NCBI GenBank assembly: GCA_947172645.1
Contig: CAMWBY010000012.1
Location: 62,001 to 126,000, forward strand
From: an uncultured Lachnospiraceae bacterium
GTDB lineage: Bacteria > Bacillota > Clostridia > Lachnospirales > Lachnospiraceae
Direction of reading: 5' to 3'
DNA length: 64,000 nucleotides
Part shown: one piece after another, positions 9,430-18,478 of the stretch
Numbering within the stretch: the stretch's first letter is position 1
Layout: every line of letters begins with the position of its first letter
Notes under the pieces: generated by a model
What the model was told of the DNA's origin: nothing
Seen by the model: only the letters and a program-made list of their open reading frames with translations
The model's database searches: none
Program-made: the position numbers and the translations under genes

Positions 9430-9768
9430 GTATGTAGATAAGACAATTTTCATAGAAAAAACTTCCTGTTTATAGTAATTGTGTACATACGAAAAATAAA
9501 TTCGCCTGGCAAATTAACTTTGCGAGGTTAGCTTCGCAAACTGGAAAATATCCGTAAAGCTTTATTATTACAAATAAACGTGGCACAAAGTTTTCAGGTA
9601 TAGAAAGGCATGGGATTAGGATATAAAAACTGCCATGTCGTAACAAGTAATTGCAGAAACACTCGGCTTTGTTTTAACAATACCGCAATTGCCGAATCCC
9701 TCAACTACCGTTGCCAACATGGCAGCCTATAAAAATGTTCTATGATGAAAAACTTATATTTCCTAATA
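9430..9768. other. Intergenic stretch without a recognised gene
   Basis: This gap between the aminotransferase promoter and the end of the thioredoxin-like gene holds a 7-bp hairpin (9519-9525 with 9534-9540) and a 34-codon minus-strand frame at 9616-9720 with a poor ribosome site. No gene is called. It may include the 3' end of the thioredoxin-like transcript. Confidence 0.5.
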
Positions 9769-10155
9769 TTACTTCGTATTCAATACATGTTCGATATACC
9801 TGAACCCGCCAAAGCCATTCTCATCCATAAAGGAATCCACATTAGCGTTGGCCGGTATATTCAGAACATACGCATTGCCTTGGTAGACATAGTTCACCGT
9901 TACCTTTACATCCGGTCTGGACTTCATAGCTTCAAATACTGCTTTATTAAAGCTTGTCCAAGTCTTTGTATTCACAACGGCTTCCCCATTCTGCCCCGCA
10001 TTCAGAATTGCATTTGCTGTTTCTTTCAAAAAGGTCGCATATGCGGAATTAGATACCGTTTCATAACTGAGAATAGCGCCGCACTTTACACACTGCACAG
10101 CTGCCAGGGCATCGCTGGTCGCCGTTCCCTGATTAATCACCTTGCTTTCTCCCAC
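9769..10155 (-). CDS. C-terminal domain of the frameshifted thioredoxin-like protein
   Basis: This frame holds the 3' part of the gene that starts at 10864. Read upstream without a stop it continues through a Lys/Ser-rich and DPDKSD-type linker to the run of ten G at 10313-10322. The domain has a Cys-Asp-His pair in the linker end (PPCDHVG) and CVKCGA, possibly a metal or redox site, then about 100 residues of unknown fold ending FGGFRYIEHVLNTK. With nine or twelve G in the run it would be fused to the signal peptide and thioredoxin-like domain. An independent start here (GTG at 10155) has no clear ribosome site. Confidence 0.55.
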   Translation of the reverse strand: MGESKVINQGTATSDALAAVQCVKCGAILSYETVSNSAYATFLKETANAILNAGQNGEAVVNTKTWTSFNKAVFEAMKSRPDVKVTVNYVYQGNAYVLNIPANANVDSFMDENGFGGFRYIEHVLNTK

Positions 10156-10285
10156 GTGGTCACAAGGCGGCAGCTCGCTTACGACATCTGACTTCTTATC
10201 GAGCTCTTTAGTTTTCTTGCTACTGCTAGACTTACTGGTTTTCTTTTTTGAAGAGGAAGAGCTTGGTTGGTCCGATTTGTCCGGG

Positions 10286-10864
10286 TTATCTGATTTGTCG
10301 GGGTCGTTCGTACCCCCCCCCCGCCTTTAATGTGGGTAAATATTTAGTTTCAATATCAGACGCTGACTGCTGCCCTTCTGTCATGTATTGAATCTTGTTG
10401 TCTTTATCTAACATAACGGTCAGAGGCGTCGTGTTAACGCTTGCCGATGAATCTGTCAGTTTACGATAGCTATCCATACAATTATATCCCTGATTCGCAG
10501 TTGTTGCAGCCACAAATGTTATAGCACTACCTGAACAATAGGTATTCTTGAAAGCTCTTACCTCGTCCACTGTTTTTTGTTGTATATCAATGGCACATAC
10601 CTCAGCCTCACCATTTGCCAACCAACTACTGTTTGCAATGTCTCTTAACGTATTCTGGCAGTTTACGCATCCTGTCATAAAAAAGACCAGCAATTTAGGC
10701 TTCCCGCTGCTATCCAGACTCACCGGATTGCCATCAATATCATCAAACGAATAAGGCAAAGACAGATTATCCAACGATAGTGTGTCTCCCTCTGCCGCCG
10801 CCACTGGCATCACCTGCACGATAAGCAGTAACGCAACCAAAATACCAAAAAATCTTTTCTTCAT
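10286..10864 (-). CDS. Secreted thioredoxin-like protein, N-terminal part (frame broken at a G run)
   Basis: The product starts MKKRFFGILVALLL with a clear signal peptide, followed by a TlpA/redoxin-like domain: a CxxC site in FFMTGCVNCQN near residue 70 and a cis-Pro region in SVNTTPLTVMLD. It would act outside the membrane as a thiol-disulphide protein. The ATG at 10864 has GGAAGAAGG upstream and is better than 10882. As sequenced the frame passes the run of ten G and stops 8 codons later (YERPRQIR). A one-base change would join it to the linker and C-terminal domain at 9769-10312, giving about 360 residues. The break may be phase variation, a recent mutation or a sequencing error. Confidence 0.8.
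   Translation of the reverse strand: MKKRFFGILVALLLIVQVMPVAAAEGDTLSLDNLSLPYSFDDIDGNPVSLDSSGKPKLLVFFMTGCVNCQNTLRDIANSSWLANGEAEVCAIDIQQKTVDEVRAFKNTYCSGSAITFVAATTANQGYNCMDSYRKLTDSSASVNTTPLTVMLDKDNKIQYMTEGQQSASDIETKYLPTLKAGGGYERPRQIR
10313..10322 (-). repeat. Homopolymer tract of ten G inside a coding region
   Basis: Ten consecutive G on the coding strand sit between the thioredoxin-like domain and the linker of the gene spanning 9769-10864. Nine or twelve G restore one long frame; ten break it. This is the form of a slipped-strand contingency tract, and also a common place for sequencing error. Confidence 0.9.
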
Positions 10865-10993
10865 ACCTTCTTCCTTTCTCATTTTCAGCCAAATATGAAA
10901 CCTGCATCCTTACTGAACATACAGTAAGATATCCTCTTTGTTTATTGTTTCACAAATGTCCATATATTCTGTTTTTACTACTGCGGTATAAAA

Positions 10994-11023
10994 AATATAT
11001 CTTAAATGGACATATTGTGTCAA
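10994..11023 (-). promoter_or_regulatory. Promoter of the thioredoxin-like gene
   Basis: On the minus strand a perfect TTGACA (11023-11018), an 18-base spacer and TATATT (10999-10994) lie about 130 bases upstream of the ATG at 10864. The leader contains a small hairpin, CTTACTG/CAGTAAG, near 10909-10928. Confidence 0.7.
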
Positions 11024-11115
11024 GTTTTTTCTTACATAAAATATTATACATATTATACCAGTGAATGCATTGCAGAATAGCATAATTTAGGGCACTGTAT
11101 TTAGATAAAAAATAA

Positions 11116-11152
11116 GGAAAGTATTGAATGTGTTACACGTTCAATACTTTCC
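11116..11152 (-). terminator. Terminator of the RNase Y gene
   Basis: A long stem (11116-11132 with 11136-11152, one G-U pair) is followed on the minus strand by TTATTTTTTATC. It lies 23 bases after the rny stop codon. Confidence 0.9.
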
Positions 11153-11174
11153 CTATCTTATTTGTACACTATTC

Positions 11175-12722
11175 CTATTTCGCATAGTCAATGACACGGC
11201 TCTCGCGGATAACATTAATCTTAATCTGTCCCGGATACTCTAATTCAGCTTCAATCTGTTTCGAAATATCCCTTGCGAGCAATACCATATCAGAATCGTT
11301 AATCTGTTCTGGAACTACCATAACACGAATCTCTCTACCTGCCTGAATAGCAAAAGATTTGTCAACACCTTTGAAATTGTTGGTAATGTCTTCTAATTGT
11401 TTTAGTCTTGTTGTATATGTTTCTAATGTCTCTCTTCTTGCCCCCGGTCTTGCCGCTGATATCGTATCAGCCGCCTGAACAAGACATGCGATTAAAGTCT
11501 GCGGCTCAACATCTCCATGATGGGATTCCACCGCGTTGATAACCGTGGGGGATTCCTTATACTTCCTGCACAGCTCAACTCCCAACTGGATATGGGAACC
11601 TTCCATCTCATGGTCAACTGCCTTACCGATATCGTGAAGCAATCCGGCGCGTTTCGCCATCCTGACGTCCAACCCCATCTCGGCTGCAAGCAGACCGGAT
11701 AATTGGGCAACTTCAATCGAATGTTTCAATGCGTTCTGACCATAGCTGGTCCTGAATTTCATCTTACCGAGCAGTCTTACAAGTTCAGGATGAATACCGT
11801 GTACGCCTACCTCAAGGGTAGCGGCCTCACCTTCCTCTTTAATCATTACTTCTACTTCTCTCTGCGCTTTCTCAACCATCTCCTCGATTCTGGCCGGATG
11901 GATACGTCCGTCCACTATCAACTTCTCAAGCGCAATTCTTGCCACTTCCCTGCGGATTGGGTCAAACCCGGATAAGATAACCGCCTCCGGTGTGTCATCA
12001 ATAATCAGGTCAACACCTGTCATCGTTTCGAGAGTTCTGATGTTACGCCCCTCTCTTCCGATGATTCTGCCCTTCATCTCGTCGTTAGGAAGCTGAACGA
12101 CAGATATTGTCGTCTCAGATACATGGTCTGCGGCACATTTCTGGATGGCCGTAACGACATATTCTTTTGCCTTCTTATCCGCCTCTTCCTTCGCCCTGCT
12201 CTCCATCTCTTTAATCATGACAGCAGTTTCATGTTTCACTTCATCTTCAACAATTTTCAACAAATAATCTTTTGCCTGTTCGGAGGTCAATCCTGAGATT
12301 CGTTCCAGTTCCTGTAATCTTTGTTCATTTAGCTTGGAAATCTCTTCGCGCTGCTTGGCAAGAGTTTCTTCCCTGTGTGCCAAACTTGCTTCTTTCTTCT
12401 CAATTGCATCCGCTTTCTTATCAATGTTCTCTTCCTTCTGCTGTACGCGACGCTCGTATCGCTGCGCCTCGGCACGACGTTCCTTGATTTCCTTGTCCAG
12501 CTCATTCTTTGTGCGAATGGACTCTTCCTTGACCTCAAGCAATGACTCGCGCTTCTTCGCCTCAGCAGTTTTGAGAGCTTCATCAATAATTTCTCTGGCC
12601 TTCTCGTCCGCGTTGCCAATCTTGGCTTCCACAACATTCTTGCGATAGTTGATTGCAACCAAGGCAGAAACCGGAATGGAGACAACCAGTGTGATGAGTA
12701 CAGCTAACACAACTTGCCACAT
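11175..12722 (-). CDS. rny: Ribonuclease Y
   Basis: A 515-residue membrane-anchored endoribonuclease that starts decay of many mRNAs. It has an N-terminal membrane helix (residues 1-25), a long charged coiled coil (about 30-200), a KH RNA-binding domain with the [11 protein letters not shown] loop, and an HD domain with [12 protein letters not shown] for metal binding and catalysis. The length is typical. Start ATG with AGGAGG ten bases upstream. It stands alone, with recX and recA upstream on the same strand and a strong terminator downstream. Confidence 0.97.
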   Translation of the reverse strand: MWQVVLAVLITLVVSIPVSALVAINYRKNVVEAKIGNADEKAREIIDEALKTAEAKKRESLLEVKEESIRTKNELDKEIKERRAEAQRYERRVQQKEENIDKKADAIEKKEASLAHREETLAKQREEISKLNEQRLQELERISGLTSEQAKDYLLKIVEDEVKHETAVMIKEMESRAKEEADKKAKEYVVTAIQKCAADHVSETTISVVQLPNDEMKGRIIGREGRNIRTLETMTGVDLIIDDTPEAVILSGFDPIRREVARIALEKLIVDGRIHPARIEEMVEKAQREVEVMIKEEGEAATLEVGVHGIHPELVRLLGKMKFRTSYGQNALKHSIEVAQLSGLLAAEMGLDVRMAKRAGLLHDIGKAVDHEMEGSHIQLGVELCRKYKESPTVINAVESHHGDVEPQTLIACLVQAADTISAARPGARRETLETYTTRLKQLEDITNNFKGVDKSFAIQAGREIRVMVVPEQINDSDMVLLARDISKQIEAELEYPGQIKINVIRESRVIDYAK

Positions 12723-12913
12723 TACAGGAGCACCTCCTTATTTAGTTTTCATTGTACATAATCTATTCTAGAATGTTCATGCAAGCTGCCATCCTCCTGC
12801 ACTGTCCGCTACACGGCAACGCTTACTTCAAATATGCCAATGACATCTATCGCAGAAATCTAAATGATTGTCTGTAAACATTCTATACTAAGCAAAATTA
12901 CAACACTTCAATT

Positions 12914-13543
12914 CTATACTGAATTTGATGTTATGTCAAGTACAAGTGCTCTGCTGATTGTGTCCTGGTGAAACCCTTTCCTGTAAAGAAACCCGTACAT
13001 TTTCTGCTGTTCCTGCCTTGTGGCCGTCTCCGCGCAATATTTTTTCTTCCGCAGCAAATCACAGGCAAGCGCCAATTCATCCTGCTCTACGCCAAGTTCG
13101 CTTAATTCATCAAAAGATTTACGGATAACCTCTTTGTCAATCCCCTTGCGCATCAAATCTGTCTCTATACGCATCCTGCTCTTACTCTGTACATTATATT
13201 CAATAAAATCCCGGGCATAACGACCGTCATCAACATAACCGTAAGACTCCACGTAGGCAACCGCCTCATCGATACATGGCTGAGGATATTCACCCTGCCT
13301 TAGCTTCTCTTCCAACTGTTTACGTGTGTAATCCCGGGACTGTAACAAATTCATACTGCGCAGTTTCGCCCGTTTTGGAAGAATCTGCGTCATAATTTCC
13401 CGATATGCCTCCTCAGGAAGTTCCTGCCCTTCTTTTATCTGGAATTTCCGCAGTTCGCCCTTATACAATACAAAGGCGAACTGCCCGTCTATATAAACCC
13501 GATAGCGTGGTTTCGACGCCTCGGTTATCTGTGTTACAAGCAT
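12914..13543 (-). CDS. recX: Regulatory protein RecX
   Basis: A 209-residue RecX protein made of repeated three-helix units. RecX binds RecA filaments and limits recombinase activity. Family pattern: LRSMNLLQSRDYTRKQLEEKL, YGYVDDGRYARDFIEYNVQ and the basic RIETDLMRKGID. It lies 66 bases after recA; the gap holds a 10-bp hairpin that may lower recX expression relative to recA, as is known for recA-recX in some bacteria. Confidence 0.93.
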   Translation of the reverse strand: MLVTQITEASKPRYRVYIDGQFAFVLYKGELRKFQIKEGQELPEEAYREIMTQILPKRAKLRSMNLLQSRDYTRKQLEEKLRQGEYPQPCIDEAVAYVESYGYVDDGRYARDFIEYNVQSKSRMRIETDLMRKGIDKEVIRKSFDELSELGVEQDELALACDLLRKKKYCAETATRQEQQKMYGFLYRKGFHQDTISRALVLDITSNSV

Positions 13544-13564
13544 CTTATATACCCCTGTCAGAAT

Positions 13565-13594
13565 GGGCGTCTTGGTTCTATTGTCAAGACGCCC
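13565..13594 (-). promoter_or_regulatory. recA-recX intergenic hairpin (likely attenuator)
   Basis: A perfect 10-bp stem (13565-13574 with 13585-13594) with a 10-base loop lies between the recA stop and recX start. No T run follows on the minus strand, so it is likely a partial terminator or RNA-stability hairpin rather than a full stop. Confidence 0.6.
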
Positions 13595-13609
13595 AAAGCC
13601 TATGAGCTT

Positions 13610-14686
13610 CTATGCTTTCTCCGCCTTAGCCTCTTTTGCAGATTTCTTCGGCGCCGTCTCTTGCGGTGCCGGAGCTTCCTGTGCTTCCCCGGCCTCCAGG
13701 TTAAACAGTTCCCTCACCTTGCGCTCCACCTCCGCGCATACCGCCGGGTTGTCACGCAGATACTGTTTCGCATTCTCCCTGCCCTGTCCAATCTTACCGC
13801 CGTCATAAGCATACCACGCGCCGCTTTTACTGATAATATTGTTCTCCGCCGCAAGGTCCAGGATATCGCCTACCATAGAAATACCCTCGCCAAACATAAT
13901 ATCGAACTCTGCTTCCTTAAAGGGCGGCGCAATCTTATTCTTGACAACCTTCACCCTGGTTCTGTTACCGATTACCTCCCCGCCCTGTTTCAGGGATTCG
14001 ATTCTCCTGACATCCAGTCGCACAGAAGAGTAGAATTTCAGCGCCCGCCCGCCGGTAGTCGTCTCCGGATTACCGAACATCACGCCCACCTTCTCACGGA
14101 GCTGGTTAATAAAGATAACAGTACAATTAGACTTGCTGATTACAGCCGTCAGTTTACGCAGCGCCTGGGACATCAGACGCGCCTGCAGACCTACATGGCT
14201 GTCGCCCATGTCACCGTCAATCTCCGCCTTCGGAACGAGTGCTGCTACGGAGTCCACTACGATAATATCCACCGCGCCGGAACGCACCATCGTCTCTGTA
14301 ATCTCCAACGCCTGCTCGCCGCAGTCAGGCTGGGATATATATAAATTATCAATGTCTACACCGATATTCTTCGCATATACAGGGTCCAGCGCATGTTCCG
14401 CATCAATAAAGCCCGCTATGCCGCCACGTTTCTGCACCTCAGCAATCATATGTAACGTTACGGTCGTCTTACCACTGGACTCAGGGCCGTAAATCTCCAC
14501 GATTCTCCCCTTCGGAATGCCGCCAAGCCCCAACGCCAGGTCAAGGCTCAACGAGCCTGTGGGAATGGTCTCCACATTCATCTGTACGGACGGGTCACCC
14601 AGTTTCATGACCGCACCCTTGCCGAACTGCCTCTCTATCTGCCCTAAAGCCGCATCCAATGCCTTTAATTTCTCGTCTCTTTCCAT
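13610..14686 (-). CDS. recA: Recombinase RecA
   Basis: A 358-residue RecA, the strand-exchange ATPase of homologous recombination and activator of LexA self-cleavage. Walker A is GPESSGKTT near residue 63; the MAW-type region, the [21 protein letters not shown]2 region and the [14 protein letters not shown] stretch are present. The C-terminal tail is Ala/Lys/Glu-rich, as usual. Start ATG with AAGGAG. The promoter at 14728-14756 carries LexA boxes, so it should be SOS-induced. Confidence 0.98.
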   Translation of the reverse strand: MERDEKLKALDAALGQIERQFGKGAVMKLGDPSVQMNVETIPTGSLSLDLALGLGGIPKGRIVEIYGPESSGKTTVTLHMIAEVQKRGGIAGFIDAEHALDPVYAKNIGVDIDNLYISQPDCGEQALEITETMVRSGAVDIIVVDSVAALVPKAEIDGDMGDSHVGLQARLMSQALRKLTAVISKSNCTVIFINQLREKVGVMFGNPETTTGGRALKFYSSVRLDVRRIESLKQGGEVIGNRTRVKVVKNKIAPPFKEAEFDIMFGEGISMVGDILDLAAENNIISKSGAWYAYDGGKIGQGRENAKQYLRDNPAVCAEVERKVRELFNLEAGEAQEAPAPQETAPKKSAKEAKAEKA

Positions 14687-14709
14687 AATTATGTTCTCCT
14701 TTTCTCTTA

Positions 14710-14756
14710 GAACATCTGTTCTTTTACAGAATAAAACAAATGTTCGGTTTTGTCAA
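14710..14756 (-). promoter_or_regulatory. SOS promoter of recA with two LexA boxes
   Basis: On the minus strand TTGACA (14756-14751), a 17-base spacer and TATTCT (14733-14728). One LexA-type box, CGAAC-N4-GTTT (14746-14733), lies in the spacer. A second, GAAC-N4-GTTC (14721-14710), lies just after the -10 element. Both match the Firmicutes LexA/DinR consensus CGAAC-N4-GTTCG closely; the first has one changed base. Confidence 0.85.
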
Positions 14757-14759
14757 TCC

Positions 14760-15023
14760 TATTTTACAGTTATTTCTGTTCCCAATAAGTCATGCAGGAA
14801 CAGATTTATAAAGATTCTAACACACTATATGTCCGATAAACGACACTTCACCCTCCTTCCTACCATAAAATATATTCAAAAAATACTTGAACTAATGGAA
14901 ATCATGGCGAAATGCCCGATGTGCATAACAGAAATCCATTTCTTCAGATAAAATCAGTTTAGCAAAAAAATCACCCGGATGCAACAACATTATTCTAAAT
15001 GCCGCATCCTTAAAAAAACTAAC
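14760..15023. other. Intergenic stretch upstream of recA
   Basis: AT-rich, with short open frames only and no recognised gene or RNA. The left side is the recA promoter and the right side runs into the inverted-repeat element at 15024-15100. Confidence 0.5.
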
Positions 15024-15100
15024 ATTACAATTCACACCTGCGCCAGATTTCACACGAATTTAGGCGCGTTCGGTGTAAATTACAACGATTGAAAAGTAAC
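15024..15100 (-). repeat. Inverted-repeat element, copy 1
   Basis: ATTACAATTCACACC (15024-15038) is mirrored imperfectly by GGTGTAAATTACAAC (15072-15086), and GAAAAGTAAC follows at 15091-15100. The inner part shares CGCCAGATTTC with copy 2 at 38183-38337. Both copies lie just downstream of a minus-strand stop codon (here 35 bases after the hydrolase-acetyltransferase gene). Family and function are unknown to me. Confidence 0.65.
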
Positions 15101-15134
15101 GAACTAACTATCATCAATCGGTTAAACTTATCGC

Positions 15135-16205
15135 TCAAAGCACATACTCCAACTGGCAGTCATAGGGTTCTTTTTCCACATGCTCCTGATGATACTCCTG
15201 TGCCTCGACGCATCCCAAAGACTTATAGAAAGCCTGGGTCTCTACAGCCGAATGGCCGGATATATAAAGCCTTGCCGCCCCATGCTCCTTCGCCCATGCC
15301 GCCGCTGCCTGAAAGAGCGCTCTACCGACTCCTTGGCTCCGCAGTTCCCTCGACACATGAAGGCATGACAAATCAAGATACTTAAGCCCGCCCCCAAAAA
15401 GACCGGGCTCCACAGAGACGAAGCCTTTCAAAGCGCCGCAATAAAACGCCCCGTAGACATAGCCTCCTGTGCGCGCCGTATTTTTCAAACAGGACACCAG
15501 GAACCGATAATCCTCTTTCGTCCAATCGTCTGTAAAAGGGTCGGGCTTGACGACCCATTTTCCTTCTTCCCGCCTCCAACAGTCCACCACATCCTGTCTG
15601 CGGATAAACCCGCCGAACAATTCCTGGCAGATTTCCTCCTCCCGCAGTTCCCTATACCGCAGCGTGCCCGCAACATATTCTTCTGTCAGCTCCATCACAT
15701 CTTGTAAAATATGGAGATTCCTCTGTATATCATCCTTCGCCTCAAGGGAATGGTTCACATTTTCTATCAGCCGCAAAGGCTGCCTCGCCTCGGCGCACTT
15801 CTCCTGAATCGCGGGCGTGTCCGCCCACGGGTCGTCGGTACCGTGGAACATCAGTCCCGGCTGGGGCTCGAAACCGAAGGTCTGCGCGAGAGGCGTATAA
15901 TAAATATTCCTGCACCGTATGCCATGCTGTGCGGCATAAGCGCAGGCCACCGCCGTGCCAATGCTTTTGGACACGAAAAGAATATCGTCATAGGCGGCCC
16001 AGTCAATCCCCTCCAATTGTTTTCCGGCCTGTTCCAGGGCGCCCTGAAACGCCTCGTCAAGCGAACGGCTAAGTCCCTTATACACAATTTTAACTACTTC
16101 ATACCGATACTTTTCTATTATTTTACTACTATAATATAATAGCGGCTTGTCACAATGATATCCGATTCCCGGAAAAAATACTGCTATTTTCATGTCCTTA
16201 GCCAT
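15135..16205 (-). CDS. Alpha/beta-hydrolase fused to a GNAT acetyltransferase
   Basis: A 356-residue two-domain protein. Residues 1-180 look like a small alpha/beta hydrolase: a nucleophile-elbow Ser in FVSKSIGTAVA near residue 81, an Asp in HGTDDPWAD and a His in ENVNHSLE. Residues 215-356 are a GNAT domain with the acetyl-CoA loop LRSQGVGRALF and the C-terminal ETQAFYKSLGC. Neither substrate is known. The start at 16205 follows AGGAAAGGG; the longer frame to 16331 overlaps the gene upstream and lacks family resemblance. It starts 7 bases after the preceding gene's stop and is the last gene of a likely four-gene operon. Confidence 0.85.
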   Translation of the reverse strand: MAKDMKIAVFFPGIGYHCDKPLLYYSSKIIEKYRYEVVKIVYKGLSRSLDEAFQGALEQAGKQLEGIDWAAYDDILFVSKSIGTAVACAYAAQHGIRCRNIYYTPLAQTFGFEPQPGLMFHGTDDPWADTPAIQEKCAEARQPLRLIENVNHSLEAKDDIQRNLHILQDVMELTEEYVAGTLRYRELREEEICQELFGGFIRRQDVVDCWRREEGKWVVKPDPFTDDWTKEDYRFLVSCLKNTARTGGYVYGAFYCGALKGFVSVEPGLFGGGLKYLDLSCLHVSRELRSQGVGRALFQAAAAWAKEHGAARLYISGHSAVETQAFYKSLGCVEAQEYHQEHVEKEPYDCQLEYVL

Positions 16206-16212
16206 CCCTTTC

Positions 16213-16710
16213 CTACCAATCTCCATACGCGGAAGTCGAATCAAGCATCCGCAACGCTGATTTCGCCATCTCATTGTCCGGGAACTGACGCAGTGTCTCC
16301 ACATAGTATTCCCTCGCCCTATTCCCGTCACCGCACTGCGTATAGCAAAACGCGATATTCACCAAAGCCATCTCTTTATAACACATACTCGAGTGGGAAA
16401 GCAATACAAAATAGCGGTATTTGTCAATCCACGCATGTTTTGTAAAAAAATCATAACTTTTCTCAAACTCCCCGACTGCCTGGGCATAATCCTCTTTCTT
16501 GACAAACCGCATCCCTTTCCTGTGATTGCGCGGAACAAGACACCTCACCAAAAGGAAAAGAACCAGATAGAGAATAATCCCTATATTCACCGCGCTGTTG
16601 TAAGATTCCACAAAAAAACTAAGGCAAAATATAATCACCTGCAGCACAACAAGCTGTATCACAAGCGATATCCATGTTACCTGGTATACCACCGGCTTCC
16701 CCGAAAACAT
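16213..16710 (-). CDS. Small membrane protein with a TPR-like C-terminus
   Basis: A 165-residue protein of no known family to me. Two membrane helices lie at about residues 12-32 and 38-58, followed by a basic RNHRKGMRFVKKEDY and helical pairs resembling tetratricopeptide repeats (AVGEFEKSYDFFTKHAW and VNIAFCYTQCGDGNRAREYY). The true start is probably the ATG at 16710 after GAGGGGGAACGG; the longer frame to 16914 has no family resemblance. It lies 49 bases after the DUF5722 gene and 7 bases before the hydrolase-acetyltransferase gene. It may be a scaffold at the membrane. Confidence 0.75.
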   Translation of the reverse strand: MFSGKPVVYQVTWISLVIQLVVLQVIIFCLSFFVESYNSAVNIGIILYLVLFLLVRCLVPRNHRKGMRFVKKEDYAQAVGEFEKSYDFFTKHAWIDKYRYFVLLSHSSMCYKEMALVNIAFCYTQCGDGNRAREYYVETLRQFPDNEMAKSALRMLDSTSAYGDW

Positions 16711-16759
16711 ATCCGTTCCCCCTCTTTCTATTCCACTATAACCACATTTTACAAATACC

Positions 16760-18478
16760 CTACTGTGCCCAGGACAGCGCCTCCTCCAAGTCCTTCGCCC
16801 CCAGAATATTGAGCATAAATTCCGTATGGCTTTCCGCCTCGTCCGTATCGATATATTTAAACGTGTCAAATATGTATTTGGGCGTCTGGTCCAAGTCATA
16901 AATCCCAAAAGCAAGCCCTTGCTTCACCTCTTCCATGGCATCTGTCTGCCGGTTCATAATAAACGCGTCTATGTAGGGATTCGCCTCGATAATATAATAA
17001 CAGTATGCAAAAGCCGCCGCCTGCAGTTTTTCGCCCGAAGAAGAAGTGAATCCAAGTTCCGTCACCGTAATGCTCCGGACATTTCCGTCCCGGTCGAGGT
17101 ATTCTTCCTGGGTCAGCACATCCGTCACCGTGCTCAGGTTCATCAAAGTAAGAATCGGCGCATCCGCCGTCTTATCATAAGTCTCCGTCCAATAGTTTAC
17201 CTTTGTCAGCGGATTTGGATAAGGATGGATTGCAAGTCCCCAGTTATAATTACCCTTCAGTCTCGAAATCTCATTGATTGTCTTCAGGATATCTTTGGCG
17301 TTAAAGTGGTCATCGTTATCGCCCTCATTGTTATTCCAGTCATGGTCAATACTGAAATAGACATTGGCGTCCGCATAATTGCTCTTGGCGGCATTATAGA
17401 AAATACGCATCGCCTTCTCAAACTCTGCCGAATACAATCTGATGTCGTCTGTATCCATATAATTCCAGATTCTGTACTGGTTGATTTCATTGGCAATCAC
17501 CCAACTTGATACCAGCCCGTACTCTCCCCCGGAATACCGCTCGGCAAGAAAACTGGCAATCGCCTCAAGATGCTTGCATCCTTCTTCCTCCGCGGTATTG
17601 AAAGCATAATAATACGCTCCCGACTCCTTATTCCTGGCCAACGGGTGTATCAGCTCCGGGAACGCATCGTTCCAGTCATTCAACACAATCGCTGTGGAAT
17701 TCATCCCGCTGTCCGTCAGATATTTAAAAAGATGGTCATAACCGCCGATGCTCGCGCCGTTAAACTTGTAAATCTTCCCCTGATATTCGTATTCAATGGT
17801 AGGCTGCGCCTCATTCGTCGTCTCGCCAACAATATGGGAAAGAGGAATATTGTAAATGGCATATTTCACGTCCAAATCCGTCAGCATAGGCGTCTCAAGC
17901 ATCTGAGGGTCTAACAGAAGCCCTTTTTTGGATTCCGGCTCTTCCACTTGGATTGAAGTGTCGGCTAACATCTCCGGATTGCTGATACACATGCCCGGGG
18001 CAAGCGGGACATATTTCCCGTCCAACAGCAGCGCAGGCACGAACTGTTGGAAAATCTGTCCTTGTTCATAGGTCCACTTGAACTCGCTTCTTGTCGCTTT
18101 CTTCGTGCTTGTCACCGGCTCGCCGCTAAAATCCTCCGGAAAATCGCCTTCCTCATATATTTCAAAAGCAAAAAGATAGATTTTGTGGTCATCGCTTTTG
18201 GGAATATCAGGCATACTGAACTTTAAACTGACAATTTCCCTGTCCTCCTGAAAAGAACAGTCCGTAATGCTGCCATAAGAAGCAAGCTGCGCCCCGGTCA
18301 GGACAACATTGCCTTCCGTGAGCTCTTCCTCGTCGTCATGTTCCTCCTGCACAGAAGTACGTGAAACGACAGGCGCCGTCCTGCCGCACCCGGAAAGACT
18401 CAAAACAATGCCCGGAATGAGAAAAAAAATCGATATGAAAATACTACAATATGTTGTTTTTATGCTTCCGGTACTCAA
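16760..18478 (-). CDS. DUF5722 lipoprotein, probable glycoside hydrolase
   Basis: A 572-residue lipoprotein: signal helix at residues 11-30, lipobox ending at Cys31, an N-terminal domain to about residue 190, then a TIM-barrel-like domain that matches my memory of the DUF5722 family. Two Glu sit where clan GH-A catalytic residues would be: Glu331 in VIANEINQ (acid/base) and Glu474 in TVTELGF (nucleophile). HDWNNN and the LAIHPYPNPL stretch fit a sugar-binding barrel. It starts at TTG with AGGAGG ten bases upstream, and the start overlaps the stop of the BMP lipoprotein gene by 4 bases, so translation is probably coupled. Substrate unknown. Confidence 0.82.
   Translation of the reverse strand: MSTGSIKTTYCSIFISIFFLIPGIVLSLSGCGRTAPVVSRTSVQEEHDDEEELTEGNVVLTGAQLASYGSITDCSFQEDREIVSLKFSMPDIPKSDDHKIYLFAFEIYEEGDFPEDFSGEPVTSTKKATRSEFKWTYEQGQIFQQFVPALLLDGKYVPLAPGMCISNPEMLADTSIQVEEPESKKGLLLDPQMLETPMLTDLDVKYAIYNIPLSHIVGETTNEAQPTIEYEYQGKIYKFNGASIGGYDHLFKYLTDSGMNSTAIVLNDWNDAFPELIHPLARNKESGAYYYAFNTAEEEGCKHLEAIASFLAERYSGGEYGLVSSWVIANEINQYRIWNYMDTDDIRLYSAEFEKAMRIFYNAAKSNYADANVYFSIDHDWNNNEGDNDDHFNAKDILKTINEISRLKGNYNWGLAIHPYPNPLTKVNYWTETYDKTADAPILTLMNLSTVTDVLTQEEYLDRDGNVRSITVTELGFTSSSGEKLQAAAFAYCYYIIEANPYIDAFIMNRQTDAMEEVKQGLAFGIYDLDQTPKYIFDTFKYIDTDEAESHTEFMLNILGAKDLEEALSWAQ

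Noticed and set aside
9616-9720. 34-codon minus-strand frame with two Cys, considered as a small peptide gene
   Set aside because: The ribosome site is weak, no family is recognised and no processing or transport gene is near it.
13565-13594. Full terminator between recA and recX
   Set aside because: The stem is strong, but no T run follows on the minus strand, so it is listed as a likely attenuator instead.
16711-16914. N-terminal extension of the small TPR-like protein
   Set aside because: It would overlap the DUF5722 gene and lacks family resemblance; the ATG at 16710 has a good ribosome site.
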